From Sphagnum magellanicum (Eukaryota > Streptophyta > Sphagnopsida > Sphagnales > Sphagnaceae): DNA of 64,000 nucleotides. Position numbers and translations under genes: made by a program. This document shows, in pieces, positions 24,185 to 37,044 of the stretch; position 1 is the stretch's first letter, and each line of letters begins with the position of its first letter. The stretch covers positions 11,596,501 to 11,660,500 of the forward strand of contig CM038925.1 of assembly GCA_021904315.1 (NCBI GenBank), given 5' to 3'. Under the pieces are notes generated by a model. It was not told the DNA's origin. It ran no database searches and worked only from the letters and a program-made list of their open reading frames with translations.

Positions 24185-27100
24185 CAGCAGGTGTGGAGAC
24201 CATTCTATGGCCTTTCATGGCTGATGACATTGTTCATCCAGTTTCTGTACAACATATGCTTTAGAGAATGTGGCTCCAAAAAGCTTTGCCAACAGTTTTG
24301 AGCATTACATTAGTTTTATGAAAAATGCTGCCACAAAATAGGATCTTCCAGTGTTGGGTCTCTTGACCATATTTGGGCTCTCCCTTTATCTTGATTTTTT
24401 CTGAGTGTACCATGAGAACACCACTAGATGCTAAATTTCTTTGATCAACAAAGTTGGTCAACTACCATTTGATCTACTTCTGCTATTGCACCACAAAGGT
24501 GATCCATTGGTGAGGAGTCCACCATTTATTGGCACATAACCATCACCAGTGGATTTCTTATGAACTTTTCATCCACTTGTTCATCATCTCCAACATTTTC
24601 AGAAGAATCATCTCCTTGTAAGTGACAACCCTATCTCCATTGTTGCTTGATCCCAGAACTGAGTGCTTCAAATCTGAAGGTATAACGTGTACTTGCCTTA
24701 TTGATAATTTTTGGCAAATTCATGACTTGAACCAATCTTGAGAAATCAGTCTTAGATGGGGAAGGGGGTCTTGCCTGTATGTGTCATGTTAAGTCATGGA
24801 AATATTCTGAACGTATATCAATATGCTTCAATGCTTCCTCACCAAGGGCACATCCCAGCAGTAGAACTGCATCCAGTGGATCCCTGTCTTCTTCATTGTG
24901 CCTGCGCAGCAGTTCATGTGATCTCACACTCAACTGAAGTGGTGAGACTTCACCTGCGAGGCACATTGGTGTAGGCTCAGCATATGGTACTTGGGAGAGT
25001 AAGTGTGCCTCTCTTCCCTGGGAGGTTTGAGCTCTTTTTTAGTATCGTTGTGGATGCCTGTACAGAAAGTGAAGGGCTGTAGAGAGCAGGAGGAATGCAT
25101 TTGTTTTTCAGGCTTTTGTCTTCTATTCTCTCTTTTTAACTGCACAAAAAAACAATGGTTATTGAAAGCAAGATTTATCTATGAACTTGATGACTGATTT
25201 TTTTTCATTGGGTCCATGGCTAACAATCACTGCACTATATTGCAATGTATGTGAAGCTTACAAGAACCTGTCTTGATGTGTGGAGTTTGAGAAGGTAAAA
25301 TTGACCATGAACCATGAACCATTCCAGTTTCAAGCTTTTTCTGTTCACATAGATTTCCTAGTCAATAAATGTGAAAACTGCCAAAGGTTGTTGCAGTTTT
25401 GTTTTGAATTTTCTACAGTCAACAAACAGTACTGTTGTGTTTCAACTTTCCACCCTTCATCAAACAAAATATAAGGGTAATGTTGAGTCCTTGGTCTTCA
25501 TGACTACGTGACTATGACCTTGATCTAAGGTCCCAAATAGTATTAGTAATCTAATGCCATTTGGTCTAGAATCCCCAGTATTGGTGATGAATTGTAAAAG
25601 CAGTCATTTTCTATGTGTTCCCATTGCTCAAAGAAATTCTCACAAATTATTTAACCTCTTGAGTGCTAGCTAACATCACATCTGAGTCTTCCCGTTGCTT
25701 CCAGAAAGGCAACAGAAACTCAGGACACAGATTGTGTATAATGGTTTGGCCAAGTTTTTGGGCACATTATTATATGCTTATCTACACCCACTGTTGGGAG
25801 CTGATGAACTCAGTGAGTTGTCATGGCAGCTCGTCACTGCCATTCATGATGAAGATGATGGTCTGTCACTTTGTGAGCAACTCTCATGAGGTTATGACTG
25901 CACTCATTGCTGTTCGTGAGGAAGGTGATGGTCTGTCACTTTGTGAGCAACTCTCATGAGGTTATCACTGCACTCATTGCCGTGTTACCTTTAATTGTTG
26001 TTGTGGAGATTTCTTTGCAACTTCATCAAGCTTGTTTCATTGATTATTGTAGACAGCAATAGGTGTAGGTGTTGACATGATGGTACGAGAAGGAGAAAAT
26101 TACATAGGAGGAATTACATAGCTTATTTGGAGAACACCTTATACACATCAATAATTCCTACTAAGGAATAACTAGGTGTAATCGGCATCTTGTCAGTGTA
26201 ATCTTGCTCCTGTTGCCTCATGATCTATGTCCATTTAGGTGTATGATTAGCTTCTTCCTCGCGATGCCTGGGAGCAATCCTGGAACAATTGGGTTCAACT
26301 CAGCTTGCTACCTTGTCCTAGCTCCCTTAGTTAAAAAATGTGCCCTCAATGAAGGCTGTAAATGTGCCCTATGGTCCATGCAATCGTGTATTTAAAAAAT
26401 GCACCATGCATGGAGGTTTTGTATGCGCCTTATGTATGATCCATGGAGTTACTTATCTAAAATATATGCCCTCTATGGAGGCCGCCTTACCATATATATA
26501 CTGCATTAAAAAGAATGTTTTGAAGCTATTACTATGGTTCCAGTTTCACTGCCATGTGTAATGCATGTTCTGCTGTTACTAGGGTTAAATGTACATGCAC
26601 ACACATATATATGCATCCATCCATCCATCCATAGATATATGAAGCTTGTCCATTTCTTCTTCTACATTATCAGCGATCCCAAGTCAGTTCTTGAGCGGCT
26701 GCTTTATAAGATGAACAGATGCTTATAGACTTCAACTCCAATTTGGATCCGTTCAGTTTGGCTTGCATGGGCATATTGTATTGGCAAAGGACGGGGCAAT
26801 GTCTCTCTCTATTTGTGGACAGAAATCATTTTTTTCATTGTATTCCAGTTCTATAGCTAACCACTCTGGTTTGCTATGTACTAAACTATCCACATCCATC
26901 TACCTACCTAGTAGCCACCAGGTGCCTTTCACTCTTACCTGCTACATACTAACCACTTACATTACCGACCTACTTGCCTACTAACCACTCACATTACCTA
27001 CCTACCAGGTGGCCAAAACACAAATATAGGTGTACAAATATAAAAATCATATCATACATTCCCACATTTTGCGAATGCATTTGGTGAAATTTTCAAATAT

Positions 27101-27777
27101 AGGAATGAATTTCTTTGAATTATGGTGACTGATATGAAATTTATTTTATTCTCACATTTCCCTTTTTGTGCGACACTTCTTGGGAATAAAGCCTCCAAAG
27201 ACACGCCCACACACAAAGAAGAAAAGCTAAAACCTGGTTCACATGAAATTGGGTTCCAACAATAAATAATCACTACTGTTTTACAGTATATAGCTGACAT
27301 TTTTTCTTTGCGCATTGGCTTTTTGTCTCATGGTGTTAAGACCTCTGGACATTATTGCTCCTAGATGTGAATACTTGGCAAAAGTGCTAACTTCATGGTT
27401 TGGTTAATGCTTCTGGTAAAGGTCATGAGATCTCTGCTCACAGGAGCATTGGCTCACATGTTCATTTGCTCAAAAGAGTTGTTTATAACATAAATCTTTG
27501 TGAAGGTCTTTCCAGCTTCACTACTTTCTTTAACGGCTGAAATGCACTCTTAAAGTCTTATTGGTATCTGGCCTTATTAACCACTCAAACATAAGTTGAA
27601 ATTCCACACAATAGCCTTTCAGTTGCCTGAAAGCCAAGGTGGGTGATAAGACTATGACAACGGAATCCCAATGTCCATACCTGTGCAGCTGCATTGGACA
27701 GAAAATGGAAGCATTTGAGGTCACCTTAAAAAGCTGGCAGTAACCACTCACAGCCCACTTGTCTCTGGTATTACTCA
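24185..27777. other. spacer between convergent HCF173 and DA1-like genes
   Basis: Contains the 3' UTRs of both neighbours and no supported gene. It holds a partial dispersed-repeat copy (25680-25850) and a direct duplication (25856-25984). Diverged ~60-bp repeats lie at 26330-26485, where each unit carries atgtgccctcaatgaaggct-like text. (ATCC)n lies at 26616-26632 and a CTAC/CCTA-rich stretch at 26900-27010. Confidence 0.5.
25856..25984 (+). repeat. direct duplication, 71-bp period
   Basis: The ~58-bp block from gatggtctgtcactttgtga through actgcactcattgc occurs at about 25856-25913 and again at 25927-25984, almost identical, so the duplication is recent compared with the surrounding repeats. 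Confidence 0.85.
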
Positions 27778-30700
27778 TCAAGAAAAGTTCTTGGTTTGAC
27801 GGAGATGTTCAAGAGTGCGTGCAAGCCCAAATTGTCTCACTGCTGCATATCCTTTCCGAAACCCTTCCCCATATACTGGTGATGAATCTGTCTCAATCTG
27901 ATGGAGATAAAATTCACCCAGGCGAGCTTGGATTGCATCATGATCTTGACTCCTTTTTGATGCCAAAGAAAAGACAGATTTTTTGCTACGCATATTCTCA
28001 AGCTCACCCGTTAGCCATATGTGTGCCATAACTTGAGAAATGCCCTCGTCAACATCACTCGGTAGATTTGAAAATCCCCCTGCATGTGAAGAGGTTGGTT
28101 TCAATCACTTATCTATAATCTAATTAACTGAGTTAATCTCTAGATCAGAAGATATTGGCTCATCATAACCCCCTTCCAGAGAGAACCACTTTGCCATTTT
28201 CACACCAAAAACAGACAGGATGCTCTGCAGATACATGCATACAAAGACGCTTATTATGGCTACAGAAAAAGGAACAGGATCAGTTTTGCAGATTTTGCAG
28301 GGATGGACACTGATTCACAAAAGTGCAGAAAACCACTATGCTTGAAAGTCTTTCTCTAAAGCACAATAGTTACAGGAAATGTAACTTTCTATTATGCCAT
28401 GACCTCAAATTTCCTGACATGGATGAAATGGGATGCATGGAAAAGGACACTCCTAGAAATCCATGCAGAAAAGAGAACAATTTAGATCAGTAGGTACCAT
28501 CAAGACGAAGCCATGCATGCATAAGCTCATGAGCCAGGATTGACCCGGTCAACAACCTGCAAATAGCACATTCATAAATCAGCACAAATTATTTACAGTT
28601 TGAGCTTTAGGTTAGGGAATTGGATGTAATATGAAGAAAACAGTACATTGATGTTTATCCATAGACCTCTTAAAGGGTAACCCAATCATCCTTACTTCAC
28701 ATTGTGACTTTCAAAAAGCAATAGGAGTCGCCTGATGTGGTCCCCCTATCATAATTCTTACACAACAAATGTGTGTGATATCTTTTACCTGGTCAGACCA
28801 TACAGTACAAGGATCGCAGTGACTTCACAGTGTCGCTCTTGCTTTTGAGGTTGTGTAAACAAAGATACAGGTGTCCTTGGCGTCCTCCCAAAGATCTGTC
28901 CAGAAATATTGCCACATAGTGCATTGAGATAGAGTATCCATTACCAGACTCATGCTTAGAATACAATCACAAACAGCAATTATTCTCAGACAAAATTTTA
29001 CACTGCAGGCCACTTGACGTATATAGCCATATGGGATGCCAGTATAACATTCTGCCAGAACTAAGTAGTACACACTAAAATAAGTTATAACCTGTCATCA
29101 CCAACACTAATGAAAAATATGTGCGAAGTTGGGAAGGACCTCAATGGCTCAAACTCAATATCTGATTGTTGGTAATCCAACAGCAGAGGGTATGGGAAAA
29201 AGCTTGTTAGGTTGCATAAGAGATTTGAAAGTCTTGCAGTTCACAGTATGATCTTGTACATAAAGGATTGTACAGTTTTCAATCATATAGGATGAGAGAA
29301 ATATGTTTACAAATATTTGTCAGAGGCAATTATGAGATCAATGAGTATGCCTGGTTGCCTGTGTGAAGATGGCCTAATGTTCTTGCAACAGCATCGACAA
29401 CTAAGGCAACAGGGATGAGTATGGGACTCACAGTGGTAATTGTTTGCTCTTGTGAGACACATAAACCTCGTGTCTCTGCTGTATGTGCATGGCCCTGGTA
29501 AAAGCAACCAATAAACCAACATCCATGAACATTGATGGCTCATTGTACCCAGTGAACCAAAGCCTGTGATAGTGAAAGCTTCAGTGCTAGATCCTATAGG
29601 TCTCTTGTCTATTCCATAACTTAATAGTCCCAAAGACGAGTTCATTTTCACTGTAAACTTATGACCCACAAGCATAGGTTCCAGATTCTTCAATTTTGTA
29701 CTTTTAACACTGTGCCTATGACACAGTTATGGCAATGCTGTATATTTCTTCTCTACTACGGCTGGAGAGCAGTGGTCTTGAGCAACTGATTGAGGATTTG
29801 GTAACCTAGCATGTAAAAGAAACTCACAGTTTTCTCGCTCTCAAGGGCAGTATTAAGGGCTGATCGCTCCACCAGATGCATAGATATGTCCTGGTGAATC
29901 TTCAGGCCTTGTTTTTCATAAAACTTTAGAACATCATGGTAAAGAGGTTGGCATGCTTTGGTGTCCAAAATTGCAGTCTCATGGCATTCTGGGCATAGCG
30001 TCCGCCCATCTTCCAGTCTAGCATACTGTACATCTGTAGCCTGCAACAAAATACAGGACTCCTACCCTCATCAAAACCATCTTGCCTGTATACATCCTTA
30101 CATGTATGATTGGAATGTGTAGTAGGGTTCAGGACAGTGAATAACCTTCAAGATCACTTTGTGGTTCACTCAAACCTATTGGTGCATCACAAGAACACGG
30201 GTGCAAGAATCTATGATGTAATGATCTGAAAACACCATACTTGAATCAACATGTAAGTGAGATTTAGTTTAAAAGAGCATGCTTGAGCTCCACCTGAAGG
30301 CGATCACAGCTAGCACATCGTGCTGTACCATCCTGCTCATGCTTTGGGCAATACTTTTGATTCCAAAATGGATGAGACCGGAACTCTATCATCCCTGCAG
30401 CATTTGTTGGTATCTGCAGAATTACAAAGTAGAAAATTTGTGAATTCTCTGAGAGGCTCACAAGAATAAAGTGTGAGAAGCATCAAATGAACAGTAACTA
30501 CCTACTGCTATTTTTAAGGTGATTGTTGCTTTCAACAGGCCCACTGTCGTCACAGTATCCTCAACCATACAGCTGTAGTGTACATGTACAACATTTTATA
30601 ACTGTGCTTCTGGTGCACTGATAATCAAGCATTTCAGAGAAGAGAATGGGAATCTGCTTACAAAATCATGACAGACTTCACACTTGGGATTGAAAAGCTC

Positions 30701-32032
30701 CTTATAACATTCACGATGGTAAGCATCATTTCCCTTGACTGAAAACTGCCATGACCAGAAGAAACACCCAGTTAGCATACCACCAAGTCATGATCTGTAC
30801 CCTGAAAAAAAGGTCTGAGAATTGTATCAATTGATAGCTGGACAAAATTTTATTTTATGAATGATTAAACTATATGATGCTCTGCCTGCCTAGAAACAGC
30901 AATCTGAAAATTTGCTTGAATGGTAGTGGTAAAGCAATTAGTACCTCGCTTTCAGAAATTGGTTTGTTGCACCGCCCACAACAGAAGCAGTTTGGGTGCC
31001 AGTTTTTTCCCAAGCAACTCAGAAATCGCCCATACCCAAGAGGCTGGTTACAACCAGCACAATTTGAACTAACACATTGCAAAACAAACACAAAATCCCA
31101 TGTTAGCTTTTATCTGCCCAGATTGGTACAAACCACCAGCAGCCACAGAAGCAGTGTGGGTGCCAGTTCTTTCCCAAGCACCTTGGAAATTGCTCATATC
31201 CAGGAGCACTTATCATGGGCAAGAAGAGGGTTCAGAATCAGTGGACCTTACTGCTCAACATGTCAACTAGGTTTCTAATTCTGGAAAATCTGCCAACATA
31301 TATTGCAGATCTAGAAGACATATTATAGCTCAAAAGCAAGTCAAATGCATGCATGCCTTGGGACTCCTTCGGGAACAGGCTGTGGAGGGTGGTTGTTTTC
31401 AGAAGTGGGTGGGCTCTCCACTTTCAGTCTCTCCTGCATAGCTCTGGCCAACTGCTCATCGTTGCCATTTGGTGATGGCCTCTCTCTAGTCCCTGGAGCC
31501 GCCGCACGTCACAAAAAAATGTTGACGGAACTAAGTCAGGATCTACCACGAGAAATGCTTCACGAAATCATGGAGATACACATCTTGACGAAATCAGTTC
31601 TAGGAGAAGAGGAGATCTGCAGCACAGGATCTTCAAGGCAATAGAGCTCGATCACACTCACCAGCTGTGCTCGGCAAATCACTGGAGCCTGCTGCAGGTC
31701 TGTCATTGGTGTAAAATCTTCCCTCGTTGTTCCCCTGTTTCTACAGATTCAGCGACCAGATCCTTCAGAACATAGCAATCTAACGGCTTTTGAGGATCCT
31801 CTCAGCAAACGAAACGGAATCCGTTTGCTTGCATGCGATATAAATCAAGACCCGCAAAAGAGAGAGCCACAAAAGAGACAAGAAAGAAGAAGAGGAGTTC
31901 AAGGTTCCATACCGAGAAGAGATGAGGTCCATTGTGAAAGATGTGGTGACCATGGACGTGAACACCAGCTTCACCGTCATCATCATCGGGTGAAGATCCT
32001 GATCTTTTGAAGAGCTTATCGAACAACTTCAT
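27778..32032 (-). CDS. DA1: DA1-type protein: UIM-like motif, LIM domain, zinc peptidase
   Basis: Plant DA1/DAR family, ubiquitin-activated peptidases that limit organ growth. Exons: 32032-31913, 31740-31662, 31492-31357, 31068-30945, 30745-30662, 30413-30294, 30040-29828, 29494-29432, 28895-28789, 28556-28498, 28079-27778; 468 residues in one frame. Order: short acidic/His-rich N-terminus; UIM-like DEQLARAMQERL in exon 3 (about residue 80); LIM domain in exons 4-5 (CAGCNQ, WHPNCFCCGRC, YHRECY, NPKCEVCHDF); a second Cys/His module in exon 6 (YCPKHEQDGTARCASC); then the DA1 peptidase. The zinc site is HELMH (358-362), with a likely third ligand in DVDEG (E380). The C-terminus SSPVYGEGFRKG and LARTLEHLRQT matches the family. 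Only one UIM-like motif is seen, against two or more in Arabidopsis DA1. The exon 3 end needs a GC donor (AAG|GCATGC), so that junction is the least certain. Confidence 0.92.
31126..31235 (-). pseudogene. decayed duplicate of the DA1 LIM exon
   Basis: Inside the intron between exons 3 and 4 the minus strand reads GYEQFPRCLGKNWHPHCFCG, closely matching GYGRFLSCLGKNWHPNCFCC of exon 4. Several zinc-ligand Cys positions after this are lost (GCWWF replaces GRC), and the N-terminal CAGC half is missing. It lacks clean splice sites, so it is probably a dead tandem exon copy. Confidence 0.8.
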
Positions 32033-34800
32033 TTTCTCAAAAGCAAAAAGAACGGAATCAAGCAAACAGAATTCTCCACCCAAGATCCAAAAACAGAAAC
32101 TCTCTCTCTCCCAACCAAATCACACACACACACACACACTCTCTCTCTCTCTCTAGCTACAAAATTACTATAAAAACAACAAGGTCGGCCTTCTACGATC
32201 ACTGTTCTTCGGAGCTTTCCCGGTTCTTCTTTCGAATAAGCTTAAAACAAAACCAGCACAACAAAGTGCCGACTGAACAAGCTCTCTAACACAGGAATCT
32301 CTAGTATGATCACTTTTCACAACAGCGAAATGAAAGAGAATGTGAAGTACGTGAATTCCGCAACTGCATGAAATCAAACTGAGTGAGTGAAGAAATTTCC
32401 GACAAAAAGATCCTCGATCGAGTGGCGCGCTACGTACTCACTCACTCAGCAGTCTAATTCAGCGATCCGTCCGGACGAGAATTCCGACAAAGCTTTCTAG
32501 TACTATCTATCATCGCCTTTCTTGCGAATTCACTAGTCCCGAAGTGAAGTGAACGTGAAGAGAATGCGAAGTACGTGAATACTCTTGCTTTCATGAGCTA
32601 GCAAAATGAATGTATGAAATGCGCGACAGAAAAAAAAAAGCTCCTCCTCCTCCTCTCGCGCGCGCGCACGCACACCACGACTGTCACTCAGTCGACGCGA
32701 TCCTAAAACGCTCCACTGGCCTGTTCGCGGCACACAAGCGCCGGAATCGTATTGGACGCAGATGTGCCTTGGTGTCCGCTGCAGTTGGCTGCGTATGTGA
32801 AAAGAGCGCGTGGCAACTTCAGTGCGTCGACCAATGGCTCGCTGCCACATAGCGACTTGTGATATGACCAGTTCTCTGGCCTAGTACGTTCGGTTATATT
32901 AGTGACCATATTTTAAGCCCAAAAAATGTTAGTTTTAAACCCACCCCCACTCCAAGGGTATTATGGAGTGAAAAAACTTGTCAGAAATTTTTTTTTTCTT
33001 AATTTTTTTTTTTTTTTCATGATAGGGTATCACAGGGTTTTTTTTAATAAAAAAATCAAAAATAAAATAAAAATGAGGCAAGTATTTTTGCTTTTGGAAA
33101 ATGCACACACCTCTTTGGTGCAAATAAGATTGTGCTCTATAATAACATGACCTCTAAATACATTAAAAATGATCTGAAAAAAGGTTTTTATGTTTTTATC
33201 TGAAGCCACAATTTGATTACTCTTCTTACCCTTGGTCAGTTTCAGTAATTAAATAATCCTTTAAAATATGAAGCCATGTGGTGCAAATGTCCATTCAATA
33301 GTTCACTTGTTTGTTTTAAACTCAAATTTTTATACATCTTATTTTATTTTGTTCTTGTTCAATTTTGATTTAATTGTGTTTTCAATCTCATTTTAACCAT
33401 CGTTTTTCTTTTCAATTTTGCGATGTAACCACACACATACACACACATTGGTGATCATCCAGGAAGAGGAATTAATCAAAATTTGGCTTATACAGGTGAG
33501 AGAGGAATTTTTAAGAAAATTTTAAGAATCTTGGCAAAGAAAATTTTATTTTGGCAACCAACTAAAACCAATTTTTAAAAAAAATGGCAACAATTTCATT
33601 GAAAAAAAGTATGATTCTAGTAAGTTGCAAATAAATATATTGTAAGTTATGTTAATGAATATGTAAAACATTTGTCGCATTTTTTTCATTAGTATATTTT
33701 GGTCCCTTGCTTGGCTGAAGAAATTTTATTGATTGGCGTTGTTGTAGTGATGTCACAAGAACAATAATTTGCACAATTTGCACAAAAGGGTCTTACTAAT
33801 AAACTCTCCTCCTATACATAACAACATCGAAAGGCAAACAATAATTGGTGGTGGGTTACCTCTTGAGTGGAAGATGGCACAAGGGAACCATCCAAGGAGG
33901 AAGCTAACTCTTAGAAGGATCACAGTAAACCTCTGGATAATCCCCTTGGATCCTTTTCTCCTCTTTGGATCTCCACCTGCCAGAATTGAGATCAAGCTCA
34001 CTATGTTTCTTTCAGAGATGCATCACAGAGTGTAAATAGTGTTGGAGAGAGAAGCTAAAATGTGAGCTGAGTGGCAAAAGCTATGTCAATGCTTTAAATT
34101 AGCAGTGGTGAAATGCCACTGGTGATATTGTGAATCTTGATGAGCTCAAATTCTGGTTTAGAAGTTGGCATGTCGACACGTCTAGGTTTTTTGTGATCAC
34201 TCAGATGATCTCTGAGAACTCCAGCAAGTGAGAAGGACTTGAACCCATTGGCTAACTAGACAATATGCCACCGAAGCTCTGAGTCATTTCAATGCTGCTG
34301 AAAGTGCTTCTCATGTAGATCTTATGAAATAAAAAGATGTTCACTTACTTTGAGCTGTTTTCCTGTGCCCTTGAGCCATGCTGCCACAAACTCCAGTACA
34401 GAGACTCCTGGACAATCATCACAAACTGTTATTTCATTTGACAGAGGCAACCTTAAAAGCAGTGCTACTTATGTGGAAACATACCTGGGCTTTAGCTCCT
34501 GAGACAATAAAAACTCTGACCCTACAAAAACTACCAATACAAAATTCGCTTTACAGGGACAATAGAGCTGCACTGAAAAACGATGTCCAAGCACAGAGTA
34601 GACTCTGATATGCTACAACAATTAGCACTGCGTACACCTGATAGATTAGCACACAATCACAAGGAATGAATTTCTCTGATCCAGAATGTCCCATAAAGCC
34701 ATGGGCATAAACTCTACATGAATTTAGGGTGCAACTATTCATCTTCAAGTGTCCTATAGTCTCACTGCAGAACTACATCAAACACAAAGAATTCAAGAGG
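32033..34800. other. upstream region of the DA1-like gene and A/T-rich spacer
   Basis: CA and CT microsatellites at 32100-32155 probably lie in the 5' leader or promoter of the minus-strand gene. 32400-32880 is GC-richer. Within it gtgaagagaatgcgaagtac-like text near 32550 repeats the neighbourhood of 32340, a local duplication with cgtgaatt/cgtgaata. Poly-T tracts lie at 32985-33050. 33060-34800 shows no supported gene. Confidence 0.45.
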
Positions 34801-35905
34801 ATGCGGTGGAACCTGTGCCAGTGCCACTGTTGAAAATCTGGATAAACCCAGGGCTCAGATGCTTTAAAGCAGCCAAATGAGCATCCACAAGGTCTACCAC
34901 ATGAATGTAGTCCCTTAATACATGTCCCATCATGAGTTGGAAAATTACTCCCAAAAATCTGCATCAGAGCTGTCACCAAACTCAGTCAATACTTAGAACG
35001 AAGTCATAAAGAGTGTCAGACAACCTCTAAGCATGAACTCATGCCTTCAGAGTCTGGCATGTTGGTCATGCCTCCCATTCTTGTTCCACCTGTTCTCTTC
35101 TTCCCAAGATTTCTCAATGTGCTTGTCTTTTTCGTTTAGACTGGACAATTTTTTCACATTCCTTTCATATTTTCCAAAGTGAGACAATTTAAACAAAATT
35201 TTCAACCTTGATGGAGTCACAATGGCCGTCGTGCATGCTCCACTTATGTGACCAAATTTCTGATACTCTGGCAACGGTGACTCATGGGATGAAGGAGTCA
35301 GAGACAACAGGATGATGGCTAGATGCATTTGATGTGGAAAATCTTCATTGAAGGCATACAGAGTAGATCCTCAGGACCTGAAAAACATGAACCAAACACA
35401 CTATCTATTGCACATATTACACAAAAGCAGTACCACATGGTGAGCCACATACTGCATTAGGAAAGAATAGCCAGCTTCCCTACAGACACAAAGCTGATCA
35501 TACACACTGGCCAACTGACTACCTGCACAGTATCCTCTGTAGTAGGCATCTCATCATGGTCACCATATGCTGCACACATGCTGCTAAAGATGAATTTGTC
35601 AACATTGTGGATGCGCATTTCATCTAGGATGTTCACAACATTGCCTGTATTTTGCTTGAAGTACCTGATTCAACAAACCAAAGCAGGAGAAACATCAAGC
35701 CATGTTTACTTTGAACCATCTGAGTGGCTAAAGATTGTACTCAAACAAATTCTTCCATGGAACCTTTCCCTCTTGGTCATAAGTTTGACTTACACACATA
35801 TATTATCTTACCAATTCCAAGGATTATCTTGAGCACTTACATTAGAGGTTCCTCCATGCTCTCACCACATCAAATGTGTTCTTGGAAAATACAGAGTGAA
35901 GCTAA
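34801..35905 (-). pseudogene. UDP-sugar 4-epimerase (UDP-arabinose/UDP-glucose type) pseudogene
   Basis: Four fragments in collinear minus-strand order. About 35905-35841 reads VFSKNTFDVV, then after a gap GESMEEPL, ending at a GT donor. 35664-35523 is an intact exon after an AG and before a GT (NVVNILDEMRIHNVDKFIFS, then SMCAAYGDHDEMPTTEDTVQ). About 35260-35200 holds HISGACTTAIV, matching HGRISGAC of the family. 34965-34801 reads THDGTC, then in a shifted frame DYIHVVDLVDAHLAALKH and FNSGTGTGST. The MHFAA segment after FDVV is missing, SSTCATYG has become SSMCAAYG, and a frameshift breaks the last block. The N-terminal Rossmann start was not found. Retained splice sites mean a DNA-level copy, not a retrocopy. 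Confidence 0.82.
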
Positions 35906-37044
35906 GGATTCTGGTGAAGGAAATTGTGAAGAGCCAACCACATACATATGTACTACATCTTTCAGGACCCTGATTGCTCAGACCTGTAGATGAACAATAA
36001 CCAAAAGGAAAATTTGAAACTATCACTTCCCGCACATTCTGAGCAAGAAGCGAACATAACTTCCATATCAACTTGCATACTGATTTTTGGGCAACATAGA
36101 GCTATTGTGTGCCACAACATAACATCATAGATTCAGTGAGGAACCCTCAAAGTAATCACTAATCATAGAAACAGTTCAATATTGAGTCACAAAATGCTCA
36201 AAACCAACAACAGTGAAGCATAAGTCACACCTCTTGAAAACTTGGCATTTTGAACATACACTCTTTCCATGCACAAGCATATGACATCCATAATTGACAG
36301 TAGGTTTAGGAGGATACATCTTCCAGATCACTTAGCTCAGTTTTATGAAGTTGAAGTGACCAGGACTGGCAATTTGTTGCAGCACATGAATAGCCCCCAC
36401 ATTGCCTCTGGACAAATTATCCTGTACAAAAATAGCTTACCATAATGTGTCAAGAACTAACCTAGGCTCTAACAACACAAATTTCATCGATCTTAATTCC
36501 TAAATCCTTCTTGAATCCTAATTTTAAGCATTGGATCGTGGAGTAGTGAGTCCTAACTAGCAAGTCCTCAAATTGCACAATGTACACCTTAAAGGAATCA
36601 AAATCTTGTCCTTGTGAACATTGCCTGTTGCAATAGGTGTGTGTCTGCACCCACAACCCATGCCACCCACCCACACACATTAATAGAAAAACATGACTAA
36701 TGCCACAAAAATTACATTCAGTACCACCTTCCACCAAAGTCTAGGCTTGCAGCCTCTTGTCTGTTGTGTCCACTTTTGACAAAGTCCAAACTCTAGATTA
36801 CAAATGCCATGATCCATGGCTTGTGAAACATAATCCAACAAGTTGCAATTAGCTTTGAGCCTTGTAGTAGACAACTTTTTGTTGTCAGAGTTGATGTAAG
36901 TAGCACCTATCACCTACAATTCCGTACAACCTAAAACACACAACCATCAAGTGACAAGTTCAATTTGCAAAAAGTAATCACCACAATTAACACAACATCA
37001 TCAAACTTCAATGATCACTCATATATTATAAACATACCATTTCT
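35906..37044. other. spacer, no supported gene
   Basis: Possibly contains more of the broken epimerase upstream (to about 36000) and the downstream flank of the hAT relic. The open frames at 36462-36913 on the minus strand have no recognised domain. Confidence 0.35.
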
